A stretch of DNA of 64,000 nucleotides from Chitinophaga rhizophila. GTDB taxonomy: Bacteria; Bacteroidota; Bacteroidia; Chitinophagales; Chitinophagaceae. The stretch covers positions 124,001 through 188,000 of the forward strand of contig NZ_JAICCF010000005.1 in NCBI RefSeq assembly GCF_019492185.1, read 5' to 3'. Of the stretch, positions 52,426 through 60,691 are shown in pieces (positions within the stretch are counted from its first letter, which is position 1; each line of letters begins with the position of its first letter). A program made the position numbers and the translations under genes. The notes beneath the pieces were generated by a model. That model was given only the letters and a program-made list of their open reading frames with translations, was not told where the DNA came from and ran no database searches.

Positions 52426-52968
52426 TTATTGCTGGTTTAACAGACCAAGCCTGATTTTCTTCAGTGCAGTAGTAAGATGCGTATAGACGGTATTGATGGA
52501 AATATTCAGTTGCTGGGATATTTCTGTGGGTGACAATCCTTTAAACCGGCTCATTTCAAATACCCGGCGGCATTGATCCGGTAGTTTTTCAAGTATGGAT
52601 AAATATTGGGCTTCCAGTTCCTTATGCTCCAGAAGCAGGTGCTCAACCTTAGATTCCGTAGTTGTAAATTGCTGTTCTTTAGCATATTGCTGCTGTCTCT
52701 GGGTCTTTTTGATCCGGTTGAGGCAAGTGTTAACCGTGGCTCTCGCCAGATAATGCTGAATAGGAGCGCGCTCGTCCAGATTGTCTGCCGTACGCCATAA
52801 GTTCAGGAACACATCCTGCACAATATCCTGTGCCTCGTCCTGATCACGCAGGTAGCGCAAGGCAATACTGAACATCGAGGGTGAAAACTGATTGAATATA
52901 ATTTCAAATACCTGTTTATCCCTGTTCCGGACCCCATTAACTATATCTGTATTGTTGAGCGGCAGCAT
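52426..52968 (-). CDS. ECF sigma-70 factor
   Basis: A 180-residue sigma factor. Region 2 includes IFNQFSPSMFSIALRYLRDQDEAQDIVQDVFLNLW, and region 4 is the HTH RRVFEMSRFKGLSPTEISQQLNISINTVYTHL. There is no extra C-terminal domain, matching the FecI-like sigmas of Bacteroidota that work with FecR anti-sigma factors. It is separated from the fecR-type gene by 144 bases and is probably the head of the operon sigma - FecR - receptor. Confidence 0.93.
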   Translation of the reverse strand: MLPLNNTDIVNGVRNRDKQVFEIIFNQFSPSMFSIALRYLRDQDEAQDIVQDVFLNLWRTADNLDERAPIQHYLARATVNTCLNRIKKTQRQQQYAKEQQFTTTESKVEHLLLEHKELEAQYLSILEKLPDQCRRVFEMSRFKGLSPTEISQQLNISINTVYTHLTTALKKIRLGLLNQQ

Positions 52969-53137
52969 CCTGTAACTTATCTTTTCTAATCTATATTGTA
53001 TTTGCTATTTGCAACGGACTAAAGTCGGCTATCAAAAACAGAACAAGGCAAAATTACTTTATTATATCAATTTATCAGCTAATTGACGGACCAACGGCGC
53101 TCAGAACCAGAGATTTCAGAAAGTTTAAAAATAAGAT

Positions 53138-53171
53138 CCGCTACAGTAGCGGCTTTTGACGGAAAAAGCCG
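53138..53171. other. Overlapping alternative hairpins in the sigma-factor upstream region
   Basis: CCGCTAC/GTAGCGG (53138-53144, 53146-53152) and CGGCTTTT/AAAAGCCG (53150-53157, 53164-53171) are both perfect but share bases, so only one can form at a time. They lie about 170 bases upstream of the sigma gene start (minus strand) and 180 before the small secreted protein gene (plus strand). The rest of this 383-base gap (52969-53351) shows no gene. Confidence 0.5.
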
Positions 53172-53351
53172 AAATGCTAAAAAAAAGCGAAGTTTTTTTT
53201 CAAAAGGACTAATGGTAAAGTCTGAACTGGATGTATTGTATATGTAGACAGTGAACAAAGCGGCACTTTGCAGGCGCCTGCTAAACAAGTGCGGTTTAAA
53301 AGAGTTTTTTATAACCATTTTGATATTGTAAAAAACCTAAAACCAATTTGT

Positions 53352-53666
53352 ATGAAAACGACAAAGTTTGGCCTATCGGCACTTGTCGCCATGGTAATTG
53401 GAGCATTGGCCTTCAATTCCTTTGACGGGGGAACCATTAGTGGCAAAGTTACGCCGGTAGACGGGGCTACCGAAGTCTGGGCAATTTCAGGTCCGGATAC
53501 ATTGAAGGCCTCCGTTACCGACGGCGCTTTTTCAGTACAGCCTGCTAAAGCAGGTACCTATACCGTGATTATCGACGCTAAAGATCCTTATAAAGACGCC
53601 ACCCTCAACGACGTGAAAGTCGAAGAAGGCAAAGTAACAGACCTGGGGGAAATAAAGCTGGACTAA
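53352..53666 (+). CDS. Small exported carboxypeptidase-regulatory-like protein
   Basis: A 104-residue protein with a signal peptide (about 1-21) and one beta-sandwich domain, TISGKVTPVDGATEVWAISG to VTDLGEIKLD, the pattern of the carboxypeptidase regulatory-like/CNA-B-type fold found in many Bacteroidota surface proteins. The ATG at 53352 is chosen because it gives the leader directly; the upstream extension is not protein-like. Function is unknown. Confidence 0.75.
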   Translation: MKTTKFGLSALVAMVIGALAFNSFDGGTISGKVTPVDGATEVWAISGPDTLKASVTDGAFSVQPAKAGTYTVIIDAKDPYKDATLNDVKVEEGKVTDLGEIKLD

Positions 53667-53729
53667 AAAACCGCTTTGGCGTTAAAACTTACAACTCCTA
53701 AGCATGATAGGAAAGTTGAGACCTGTAAC

Positions 53730-53765
53730 AACCGGCCGGCTCTTCTGGGCCGGTTTATTTTTTTT
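53730..53765 (+). terminator. Terminator after the small exported protein
   Basis: AACCGGCC (53730-53737) pairs with GGCCGGTT (53748-53755), a perfect 8-bp stem, followed by a T-rich tract. It lies 63 bases after the stop. The gap to 53933 otherwise shows nothing clear. Confidence 0.85.
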
Positions 53766-53933
53766 ATATCATCATGCATCATAGCTCATTCAGCTAACAT
53801 TCTCCCTCACCTCAGTATTCCTCAGCAGGAAAGACGATAGATGACTGGTAATTTCACCACGCTTGCCCTCTGGAAATGGAATTATTTTTGATCTATCGTC
53901 TATCTTTATATCTTTCCTTACCCACTTATTCTC

Positions 53934-54263
53934 ATGCGTACAGTTATTCTCCTCCTTATTTCCAACACCTTCATGACCTTCGCCTGGTACGGCCACCTCA
54001 AATACGAAAACGTTCCTATATGGAAAGTTGTCCTTATCAGCTGGGGAATCGCCTTCTTTGAATACTGCTTCATGGTTCCAGCCAATCGCTTCGGCGCTCA
54101 GGAAGGTTTCTCAGGCTTTCAGCTGAAAACAATCCAGGAGGTTATCACCCTCACCGTCTTCAGCCTCTTCGCCGTCTTTATCCTTAAAGAACCGCTTAGA
54201 TGGAACTATCTCGTCTCTTTCCTGTTCATTCTCGGAGCCGTTTACTTCATGTTTAAGAAATAA
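53934..54263 (+). CDS. DUF486/DMT-family small membrane protein
   Basis: A 109-residue protein with four hydrophobic helices (about 3-20, 30-48, 68-86, 90-107). The motifs NTFMTFAWYGHLK and MVPANRFGAQEGFSGFQLKTIQEVIT are characteristic of DUF486, which is related to small drug/metabolite transporters. No substrate is known. A terminator precedes it and a -7 element follows at 54312, so it appears monocistronic. Confidence 0.85.
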   Translation: MRTVILLLISNTFMTFAWYGHLKYENVPIWKVVLISWGIAFFEYCFMVPANRFGAQEGFSGFQLKTIQEVITLTVFSLFAVFILKEPLRWNYLVSFLFILGAVYFMFKK

Positions 54264-54311
54264 TACCTTTCACCTTTTATCACATTTTCTTTTACAGCTA
54301 TATTTAATCAC

Positions 54312-54319
54312 TATTTTTG
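54312..54319 (+). promoter_or_regulatory. -7 promoter element of the PIG-L operon
   Basis: TATTTTTG matches TAnnTTTG and lies 24 bases before the ATG at 54344. The -33 position has only T-rich sequence (TTTTC), so support is partial. Confidence 0.42.
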
Positions 54320-54343
54320 GCCACTGTTTAATAAGCAAAAGCA

Positions 54344-56821
54344 ATGGTTAAAGGATTTTGTTTAATACTGATGTCAGGCCTGTTCGCGGCTACCGCCTGG
54401 GCACAACGCTCTCCGCTGGTAAATGCGGCAGATATAAAGCTGCAATTCAAAAAACTCGATACGCTCGGAAGTGTTTTATATATCGCCGCTCATCCTGACG
54501 ATGAGAATACCCGGTTACTGGGATACCTGGCGAAAGAGAAGCTATACCGTACCGGATACCTCTCCCTCACAAGAGGCGACGGTGGTCAGAACCTGGTAGG
54601 AGATGAACAGGGCGAACTGCTCGGATTGATCCGTACCCAGGAACTCCTGGCTGCCCGCAGAATAGACGGTGCAGAGCAGTTCTTCACCCGTGCCCTTGAT
54701 TTCGGCTTTTCTAAAAACCCTGCTGAAACATTCACCATCTGGGATAAAGACAAGATACTCGGCGATGTGGTATGGATGATCCGTAAATTCCAGCCCGATG
54801 TTATTGTCTGCCGCTTCCCTCCGGATAGCCGTGCAGGTCATGGTCATCATACTGCCTCAGCGATGCTGGCAGAAGAAGCATTTGAAGCCGCTGCTGATCC
54901 TAAACGTTATCCTGAACAACTCAAGCAATTGCAACCCTGGAAGGCACACCGCATTATGTGGAACACCTTTAACTGGGGAGGCGCTGTAGATAACTCCGCC
55001 GGTCAGTTATACGAAATGAACGTCGGTACCTTTAACTACCTGCTGGGCAGGGGCTATGGGGAAATTGCTGCTGAAAGCCGCTCCCAGCACAAGAGCCAGG
55101 GCTTTGGCGTACCTGCTACCAGAGGTAGCTCCTACGAATATTTCTCGCCTATCAAAGGTGGTAAGCCCTCTTACAGCCTGCTGGAAGGGGTAAATACTAC
55201 CTGGAGCCGCATCCCTGGTGGGAAGGCTGTCGGAGAAATGATCAGCAAAGCGCAGGCTGCCTATAAAATAGAAGATCCAGGGGCGTCAGTACCTGCCCTG
55301 CTGGATATTCGCAAAGCTATCCAGGCATTACCTGAAGGCTACTGGCGTAACCAGAAACTGAAAGAAACTGAAGAATTACTGTTTGCTTGCGCAGGTCTCT
55401 GGATGGAAGCCTATAGCAATACCCAGGTCGTGGTACCGGGTCAGCCTATGCAGGGTAGCGTTCAGCTGCTGTGCAATAGTCAGGCGAATGTATCTGTAGA
55501 ACAGATCACTTTCGGTGGAAAGGATACTATATTTAGCAAATTGCCACTGGAATATAACCGCCTGCGCACTATTAATGAAATGATGACATTGCCTGCCGGC
55601 CTCGAAGCCTCTCAGCCTTACTGGTTGCAGGCACCTCACCCTATTGGTATCTATACTATTAAAGATCCGATGCATGTAGGTTATCCGGAGAACAAGCCTT
55701 CGCTGGAAGCAGTGATCCGGTTACGTATTAATGGTGAGCCACTGACTGTAACCAGACCGGTACAATATAAATTTACCGACCCGGTTAAAGGCGAACTGTA
55801 TGAACCACTCGTAGTAGCGCCGCCGGTAGTTGCTAACCTGAATAACAACGTATTCATCTTCACCCAGACACAGGCCCAACCTGTACAGGTGAAGCTGCGC
55901 GCCACAGGACAGCCCAACAAAGGTACGATCCGCTTACAGCTGCCTGCCGGTTTCACCAGCCAGGAAGCAGAACAGCCATATGAGCTTTCTTCCAAAGGAG
56001 ACGAAACTGTGGTGACTTTCCATATTGCTCCACAGAAAGTAGCCGGCATTAATCGTACGGATACGCTGCGTGTAGAAATCCGTAGTGAAGGGAAAGTTTA
56101 TACCCGCAGCATACGTACCATCGCCTATGATCATATTCCGGATATCACCATCTTTCCCAAAGCTACCGCCAGACTTGTTACTGTAGATCTGCAACGCAAT
56201 GGCCGTAAACTGGGTTATATCCCGGGTGCAGGTGATATGGTAGCGGCTTCTCTGAGACAGGTGGGTTACGAAGTGACTATCCTGGACGAAAAAGAAATCA
56301 TGAACGGGGATCTGCAGCAATATGATGCGATCATCGCTGGTGTAAGGGTATATAATATCAATTCCCGCATCAAATACTGGCAGCCACGCCTGATGGAGTA
56401 TGTGAAGAACGGGGGTACCTACCTGGTACAGTACAATGTGAGCAGTCCGCTGATGACAGCCAATATTGGTCCGTATCCTTTCACTATCACCCGCGACCGC
56501 GTAACGGATGAAACAGCTGCGGTAACGGTCCTGCAACCACAGAACGATATCATGCATTATCCGAATAAGATCACGACGAATGACTTTGACGGCTGGATAC
56601 AGGAAAGAGGACTTTATTTCACGCAGATGGCCGATCCTTCCTACCAAAAAGTATTCGCCATGCATGATAAAGGTGAAGAAGACCTGCAGGGTTCTACGCT
56701 GGTAGCCAATTACGGTAAAGGAAGATTTGTATATACATCGCTGGCCTTCTTCCGCGAACTGCCTGCCGGTGTGCCAGGTGCATACCGCTTATTTGTTAAT
56801 CTTATTTCTAAGAAGAAATAA
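54344..56821 (+). CDS. Exported PIG-L/LmbE-family deacetylase, large form
   Basis: An 825-residue protein with a signal peptide (1-~20). The PIG-L domain (about 40-300) has the zinc motif AAHPDDE (H50-E54), SLTRGDGGQNLVGDEQGELLGLIR, and a distal His cluster in AGHGHHTASA near residue 168. A middle beta region (about 390-600) and a C-terminal GATase-like alpha/beta domain (about 625-825; VGYEVTILDEKEI, YDAIIAGVRVYN, GKGRFVYTSLAFFRELP) follow. PIG-L proteins remove N-acetyl groups from sugars. It heads a unit with two microproteins and a symporter. Confidence 0.88.
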   Translation: MVKGFCLILMSGLFAATAWAQRSPLVNAADIKLQFKKLDTLGSVLYIAAHPDDENTRLLGYLAKEKLYRTGYLSLTRGDGGQNLVGDEQGELLGLIRTQELLAARRIDGAEQFFTRALDFGFSKNPAETFTIWDKDKILGDVVWMIRKFQPDVIVCRFPPDSRAGHGHHTASAMLAEEAFEAAADPKRYPEQLKQLQPWKAHRIMWNTFNWGGAVDNSAGQLYEMNVGTFNYLLGRGYGEIAAESRSQHKSQGFGVPATRGSSYEYFSPIKGGKPSYSLLEGVNTTWSRIPGGKAVGEMISKAQAAYKIEDPGASVPALLDIRKAIQALPEGYWRNQKLKETEELLFACAGLWMEAYSNTQVVVPGQPMQGSVQLLCNSQANVSVEQITFGGKDTIFSKLPLEYNRLRTINEMMTLPAGLEASQPYWLQAPHPIGIYTIKDPMHVGYPENKPSLEAVIRLRINGEPLTVTRPVQYKFTDPVKGELYEPLVVAPPVVANLNNNVFIFTQTQAQPVQVKLRATGQPNKGTIRLQLPAGFTSQEAEQPYELSSKGDETVVTFHIAPQKVAGINRTDTLRVEIRSEGKVYTRSIRTIAYDHIPDITIFPKATARLVTVDLQRNGRKLGYIPGAGDMVAASLRQVGYEVTILDEKEIMNGDLQQYDAIIAGVRVYNINSRIKYWQPRLMEYVKNGGTYLVQYNVSSPLMTANIGPYPFTITRDRVTDETAAVTVLQPQNDIMHYPNKITTNDFDGWIQERGLYFTQMADPSYQKVFAMHDKGEEDLQGSTLVANYGKGRFVYTSLAFFRELPAGVPGAYRLFVNLISKKK

Positions 56822-56829
56822 TTCATTCC

Positions 56830-56994
56830 ATGAGCAAAGAACGGCAAAGCGGATCCAGACTGACCATTGTAGGTGTTATGTGCATCATCATAGGACTTGT
56901 AATAGGTTTCGGGATCAAAAAAGTGCATATCGGCCTGTTGATAGGATTAGCGCTTGGCCTGTTGAGCGGAAATATGATACGGAAAAGAAATTAA
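56830..56994 (+). CDS. 54-residue two-helix membrane microprotein
   Basis: Starts at ATG 56830, 8 bases after the PIG-L stop, and ends with TAA at 56992-56994. A short charged head (MSKERQSGSR) is followed by two hydrophobic, Gly-rich helices (about 11-29 and 32-47) and a basic tail (MIRKRN). No family is recognised. Its position within a closely packed operon argues that it is a real gene. Confidence 0.6.
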   Translation: MSKERQSGSRLTIVGVMCIIIGLVIGFGIKKVHIGLLIGLALGLLSGNMIRKRN

Positions 56995-56998
56995 CGCT

Positions 56999-57121
56999 AT
57001 GACTGATAATAACGAACATCCTCCTCTTTTTCCAAGATGGAGGCACTGGTATGCCGTTGTCATAATCTGGCTGGCATGCCTGATAGGAGGCTTTTATTTT
57101 TTCACTAAAGTATTTTCATGA
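56999..57121 (+). CDS. 40-residue membrane microprotein coupled to the symporter
   Basis: Starts at ATG 56999, 4 bases after the previous stop. Its TGA (57119-57121) overlaps the ATG of the symporter (57118) in ATGA, a translational coupling arrangement. The protein has a polar head with PLFPRWRHWY and one membrane helix (about 18-36). It resembles in size and place the small accessory subunits found beside sodium:solute symporters such as PanF/YhdT, but no sequence identity is claimed. Confidence 0.65.
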   Translation: MTDNNEHPPLFPRWRHWYAVVIIWLACLIGGFYFFTKVFS

Positions 57122-58842
57122 GCGTAGCTGATTGGATCGTACTGGGAGTCACACTGGTGAGTATCATTTTGTATGGCGTATGGAAGAGTCGCGGACAACG
57201 CGATATGCAGGGGTATTTCCTGGATAACCAGTCTATGCCCTGGTATATAGTCTTATTGTCTATCATCGGTACGCAGGCCAGTGCGGTGACGTTCCTTTCT
57301 GCACCTGGGCAGGCGTATACTGACGGGATGAGGTTTGTACAGTACTACTTTGGTCTGCCATTAGCCATGGTGGTCCTTTGTATCACCTTTGTGCCCATCT
57401 TTCACAAACTGAAAGTATATACTGCCTATGAATACCTGGAGCAACGCTTCGATCTGAAAACGCGTACCCTGACATCGGGCTTGTTCCTGCTGCAACGCGC
57501 ACTCTCTACTGGTATCAGTATTTATGCACCTTCAATTATCTTGTCTTCATTACTGGGATGGAATATCTACCTGACGAATGTGATCATGGGTGGATTGCTC
57601 ATTATCTATACCGTATCAGGGGGGACAAGAGCGGTAAGTTATACGCAGACGTTTCAGCTGGTGATCATCTTTGCTGCCATGTTTCTGGCGGGATGGATGG
57701 TAGTTCACCTGCTGCCGGAAGGTGTAGGTTTCAAAGAAGCCTTACAGGTATCCGGTAAAATGGACAAGCTGAATGTGATTGTAACAGATTTTGACTGGAA
57801 AGACCGCTACAATATCTGGAGCGGATTGATTGGCGGCTTCTTCCTGGCCCTATCATACTTTGGTACTGACCAGTCGCAGGTAGGCCGTTACCTGACGGCG
57901 CGTTCTGTTACAGAAAGCCGTCTGGGGTTGCTGATGAACGGCCTTGTAAAAGTGCCTATGCAATTTCTGATACTGCTGATTGGCGCGCTTGTATTTGTAT
58001 TCTATCTCTATTTCCGCGCACCGGTTTTCTTCAATGAGGCGCAGATTAACAAAGTATATAAGTCAGAACAGGGAGCTGCCTTCAGACAGGCAGAAGATAA
58101 ATATAATCAGCTGGCTACCCTGAAACAGCAGCAGGTGAAAGATATGGCGGCTGCAATCAGCAGTGGTAATGAAACTGCTATCGCGGAGAAGAAGGCTTTG
58201 CTCAAAGATACAGAAGCCCGGTCTGCTGCTGCCCGTGAAGATGCCATTGCACTGATCAAAGAAGCTGATCCTGCAGCTGATACGAACGACACCAATTATA
58301 TCTTCCTGCATTTTGTAGTGAATAATCTGCCCAAAGGACTGGTAGGATTACTGATTGCTATTATATTCCTGGCGGCCTGGGGTAGTATTGCTGCGGCGCT
58401 CAATTCACTGGCATCTACCACAGTAATTGATATCTACCAGCGTATGATCAGAAAAGACGGGACAGATGAACATTACCTGTCAGTATCCCGGTGGTGGACG
58501 GTTTTCTGGGGGCTGTTCTGCATTGTTGTCGCACAGTTTGCCAGTCAGCTTGGCAGCCTGATAGAGGCGGTGAATATTCTCGGTTCTCTTTTTTATGGTG
58601 TCATCCTGGGTATTTTCCTGGTGGCCTTCTACTGCAAGTGGATAGGAGGGGCTGCTACCTTCTGGGCGGCTATCATATCAGAGGTGGGCGTGATTGTTAT
58701 ATATCTGCTGGACATTGTATCCTTCCTGTGGCTGAATGCTATAGGCTGTTTCCTGGTTATTATCATAGCTGCTGTGCTGCAGCTTTTCATCGGGAAGCGA
58801 CAGTCCACAGCAACCAGCGGAATTACTGGCAATAATAAATAG
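57118..58842 (+). CDS. Sodium:solute symporter (SSS family)
   Basis: A 574-residue inner membrane protein with about 13 hydrophobic helices. Helix 1-2 read DWIVLGVTLVSIILYGVW and GYFLDNQSMPWYIVLLSIIGTQASAVTFLSAPGQAY; the latter matches the SSS core. Residues ~303-395 form a long charged, probably coiled-coil insertion between helices that is absent from short SSS members. It probably imports the product of the upstream deacetylase or a related sugar (inference). Confidence 0.9.
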   Translation: MSVADWIVLGVTLVSIILYGVWKSRGQRDMQGYFLDNQSMPWYIVLLSIIGTQASAVTFLSAPGQAYTDGMRFVQYYFGLPLAMVVLCITFVPIFHKLKVYTAYEYLEQRFDLKTRTLTSGLFLLQRALSTGISIYAPSIILSSLLGWNIYLTNVIMGGLLIIYTVSGGTRAVSYTQTFQLVIIFAAMFLAGWMVVHLLPEGVGFKEALQVSGKMDKLNVIVTDFDWKDRYNIWSGLIGGFFLALSYFGTDQSQVGRYLTARSVTESRLGLLMNGLVKVPMQFLILLIGALVFVFYLYFRAPVFFNEAQINKVYKSEQGAAFRQAEDKYNQLATLKQQQVKDMAAAISSGNETAIAEKKALLKDTEARSAAAREDAIALIKEADPAADTNDTNYIFLHFVVNNLPKGLVGLLIAIIFLAAWGSIAAALNSLASTTVIDIYQRMIRKDGTDEHYLSVSRWWTVFWGLFCIVVAQFASQLGSLIEAVNILGSLFYGVILGIFLVAFYCKWIGGAATFWAAIISEVGVIVIYLLDIVSFLWLNAIGCFLVIIIAAVLQLFIGKRQSTATSGITGNNK

Positions 58843-58928
58843 TGGCTCAATAGAAGTGCAGGTATAGTGGCATGCCGGCTGCTGATGTAATATAAATAAT
58901 TGCCTGTCTCTGGCAGGCTACTGAAATA

Positions 58929-58966
58929 AAAAAAGGGTGTATCAACAGTTGATACACCCTTTTTTA
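58929..58966. terminator. Bidirectional terminator between symporter and DUF2911 genes
   Basis: A long near-perfect inverted repeat with arms AAAAAAGGGTGTATCAAC and its complement, with T tracts on both strands. It can end both convergent genes. Confidence 0.9.
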
Positions 58967-58984
58967 TCCTGTGAAAAGAATAAC

Positions 58985-59827
58985 TTATAAAGAAGCGATA
59001 ATCTTCTGATTGATCACTACATAGTCATCATTTTTTGCTGTTTTAGCCAGCTCAATTGCTTTCTCTGCAGTTGCTTTCGCACCTTTTTTGTCACCGGATT
59101 TAGCCTGGATACGAGCCTTCAGGGTAACGATCCAGAAAGCGGAAGCGTTTTCCTGGATAGCTGCGTCTACCCATGTCAGGGCCTGTTTCAGGTCACGGTT
59201 TGTTTCGTAGTAGTAAGTAGCTGCCTGGAAGTAAGGTTTTTTATCGCCTTTCATAGCTGTTTCCAGCTGCGCCATGATTTTGTCGTCTACTTCTGCAGTC
59301 AGTTTAACAGGGATCATTGTTTTTTCCCACATCAGCATCAGGTTAGCAGAAGATGGTTTCACATCGTCAAAGCCAATCATGAAGTTCTCAATAGAAAAAG
59401 GCAGTGCAACTGGTTTTACTTTTACGCGTACTACGTCGTTCTCTGGCTTGTAAGCTGCAGGGCTGGTAACATCCAGGCTTTTAGTCAGGATCACAGTCCA
59501 CTCAGATTTACCAGGGATGGTCAGCAGACCATATTTACCTGCTTTTACAGCTGTACCGCCAAAGTTAATATCTTCACCGAAGGTGATAACAGTAGCGCCA
59601 TTTGCGCCTGTTCTCCATACTTTATCGTAAGGAACCAGGTCGCCCATGATCGTTCTGCCTTTCGCTGCCGGACGGGAATAGTTCACTTCAACAAATGACA
59701 GTGCAAAATCCTGGTGTATTGTCTGACCAGGGCTTGGCGCCGGCATCTTAACGCCCTGAGCGAAAGATAACTGTGCGCAAAGCAGCAGGGAACAACCTGC
59801 TGACAGGTAACGGAATAACGGTTTCAT
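58985..59827 (-). CDS. Exported DUF2911 protein with TPR-like tail
   Basis: A 280-residue protein with a signal peptide (about 1-23, ending LSFAQ). Residues ~30-175 match DUF2911 (FVEVNYSRPAAKGRTIMGDL; VWRTGANGATVITFGEDI; GLLTIPGKSEWTVI). The C-terminal ~90 residues are TPR-like helices (KPYFQAATYYYETNRDLKQAL; DKKGAKATAEKAIELA). The start codon at 59827 gives the leader directly; an ATG 11 codons upstream is less likely. Role unknown; it is common in Bacteroidota. Confidence 0.87.
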   Translation of the reverse strand: MKPLFRYLSAGCSLLLCAQLSFAQGVKMPAPSPGQTIHQDFALSFVEVNYSRPAAKGRTIMGDLVPYDKVWRTGANGATVITFGEDINFGGTAVKAGKYGLLTIPGKSEWTVILTKSLDVTSPAAYKPENDVVRVKVKPVALPFSIENFMIGFDDVKPSSANLMLMWEKTMIPVKLTAEVDDKIMAQLETAMKGDKKPYFQAATYYYETNRDLKQALTWVDAAIQENASAFWIVTLKARIQAKSGDKKGAKATAEKAIELAKTAKNDDYVVINQKIIASL

Positions 59828-59896
59828 ATGTGTTTCGTTTGGTGGTTTAATGAGTTGCAAAGATGAACTTTCTTTACCATACCATCAACCCACTTA

Positions 59897-60556
59897 TCAT
59901 TCTATTAGTCCGTTTCTGAAAGCATGCATGACTAGACCGACGATATTCTTTGCACCTGTTTTCTCCAGCAGCTTCTGGCGAAGCCCTTCTACTGTACGTG
60001 GACTGAGGAATATTTCCTTTGAAATTTCCTGTGTGGTATACTCATTACAGATCAGTCGTAATACTTCCAGCTCACGGTCAGTAAGCTGTACTTCGTTTCT
60101 GAAAGTGGGCTTAAAGTGCTGCTTGTTCTTGTGCATCACTTTTTTGAGCAGGGCCAGGTTTACGTTCTCATTGAAGTAAAAACCTTTTTCATACGTGGTA
60201 CAGATAGCTTCATAGATCTCTCCGGGTTCCGCATTCTTCAACAGATATGCGTTTGCACCATTTTCGATGAGGTGTACAATGAAGTTGTCGTCTTCATACA
60301 TTGTGAGTACAATGACTTTCACATTTGCGTATTTCTCACGCACTTTTTTAGTGGCCTCAATGCCGTCCATATTAGGCATCTTCAGATCCATCAGGATAAC
60401 GTCAGGTTGCTGATCTTCCATTATCTGCAGGAGGTGCGCCCCATCTTCAGCTTCAAATACAACACTTATGTTCTCATATGGGGTGAGGGTATTAATAACA
60501 CCGCTGCGGAAGATCTTATGATCGTCGGCAATGGCCACCTTAATGTTGTTCACCAT
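59897..60556 (-). CDS. NarL/LuxR-type response regulator
   Basis: A 219-residue regulator. The receiver domain (about 5-120) has the acidic pair D11-D12, the phosphoacceptor D57 in VILMDLKMPNMDG, and Lys in LLKNAEPGE. The C-terminal LuxR HTH (about 148-210) reads LTDRELEVLRLICNEYTTQEI and LSPRTVEGLRQKLLEKTGA. It pairs with the HisKA_3 kinase encoded upstream on the same strand, 135 bases away, and most likely controls transcription of unknown targets. Confidence 0.93.
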   Translation of the reverse strand: MVNNIKVAIADDHKIFRSGVINTLTPYENISVVFEAEDGAHLLQIMEDQQPDVILMDLKMPNMDGIEATKKVREKYANVKVIVLTMYEDDNFIVHLIENGANAYLLKNAEPGEIYEAICTTYEKGFYFNENVNLALLKKVMHKNKQHFKPTFRNEVQLTDRELEVLRLICNEYTTQEISKEIFLSPRTVEGLRQKLLEKTGAKNIVGLVMHAFRNGLIE

Positions 60557-60691
60557 AGGGGAGGCTGTTTAAGTATTTTGATAGAATTGTCCCTTGCAGA
60601 ACAGCATAATTGTGTGACAGTATAACGGGTACGAAGTTCCCCGGTCAAGGATTATCGGCTGTTCAGCAGGACAAAGCTAGAAAAAATCGTC

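Noticed and set aside
55934..56665. Minus-strand reading frame of 243 codons
   Set aside because: It is opposite the C-terminal part of the PIG-L protein and has no recognisable domain; it is a by-product of codon use on the plus strand.
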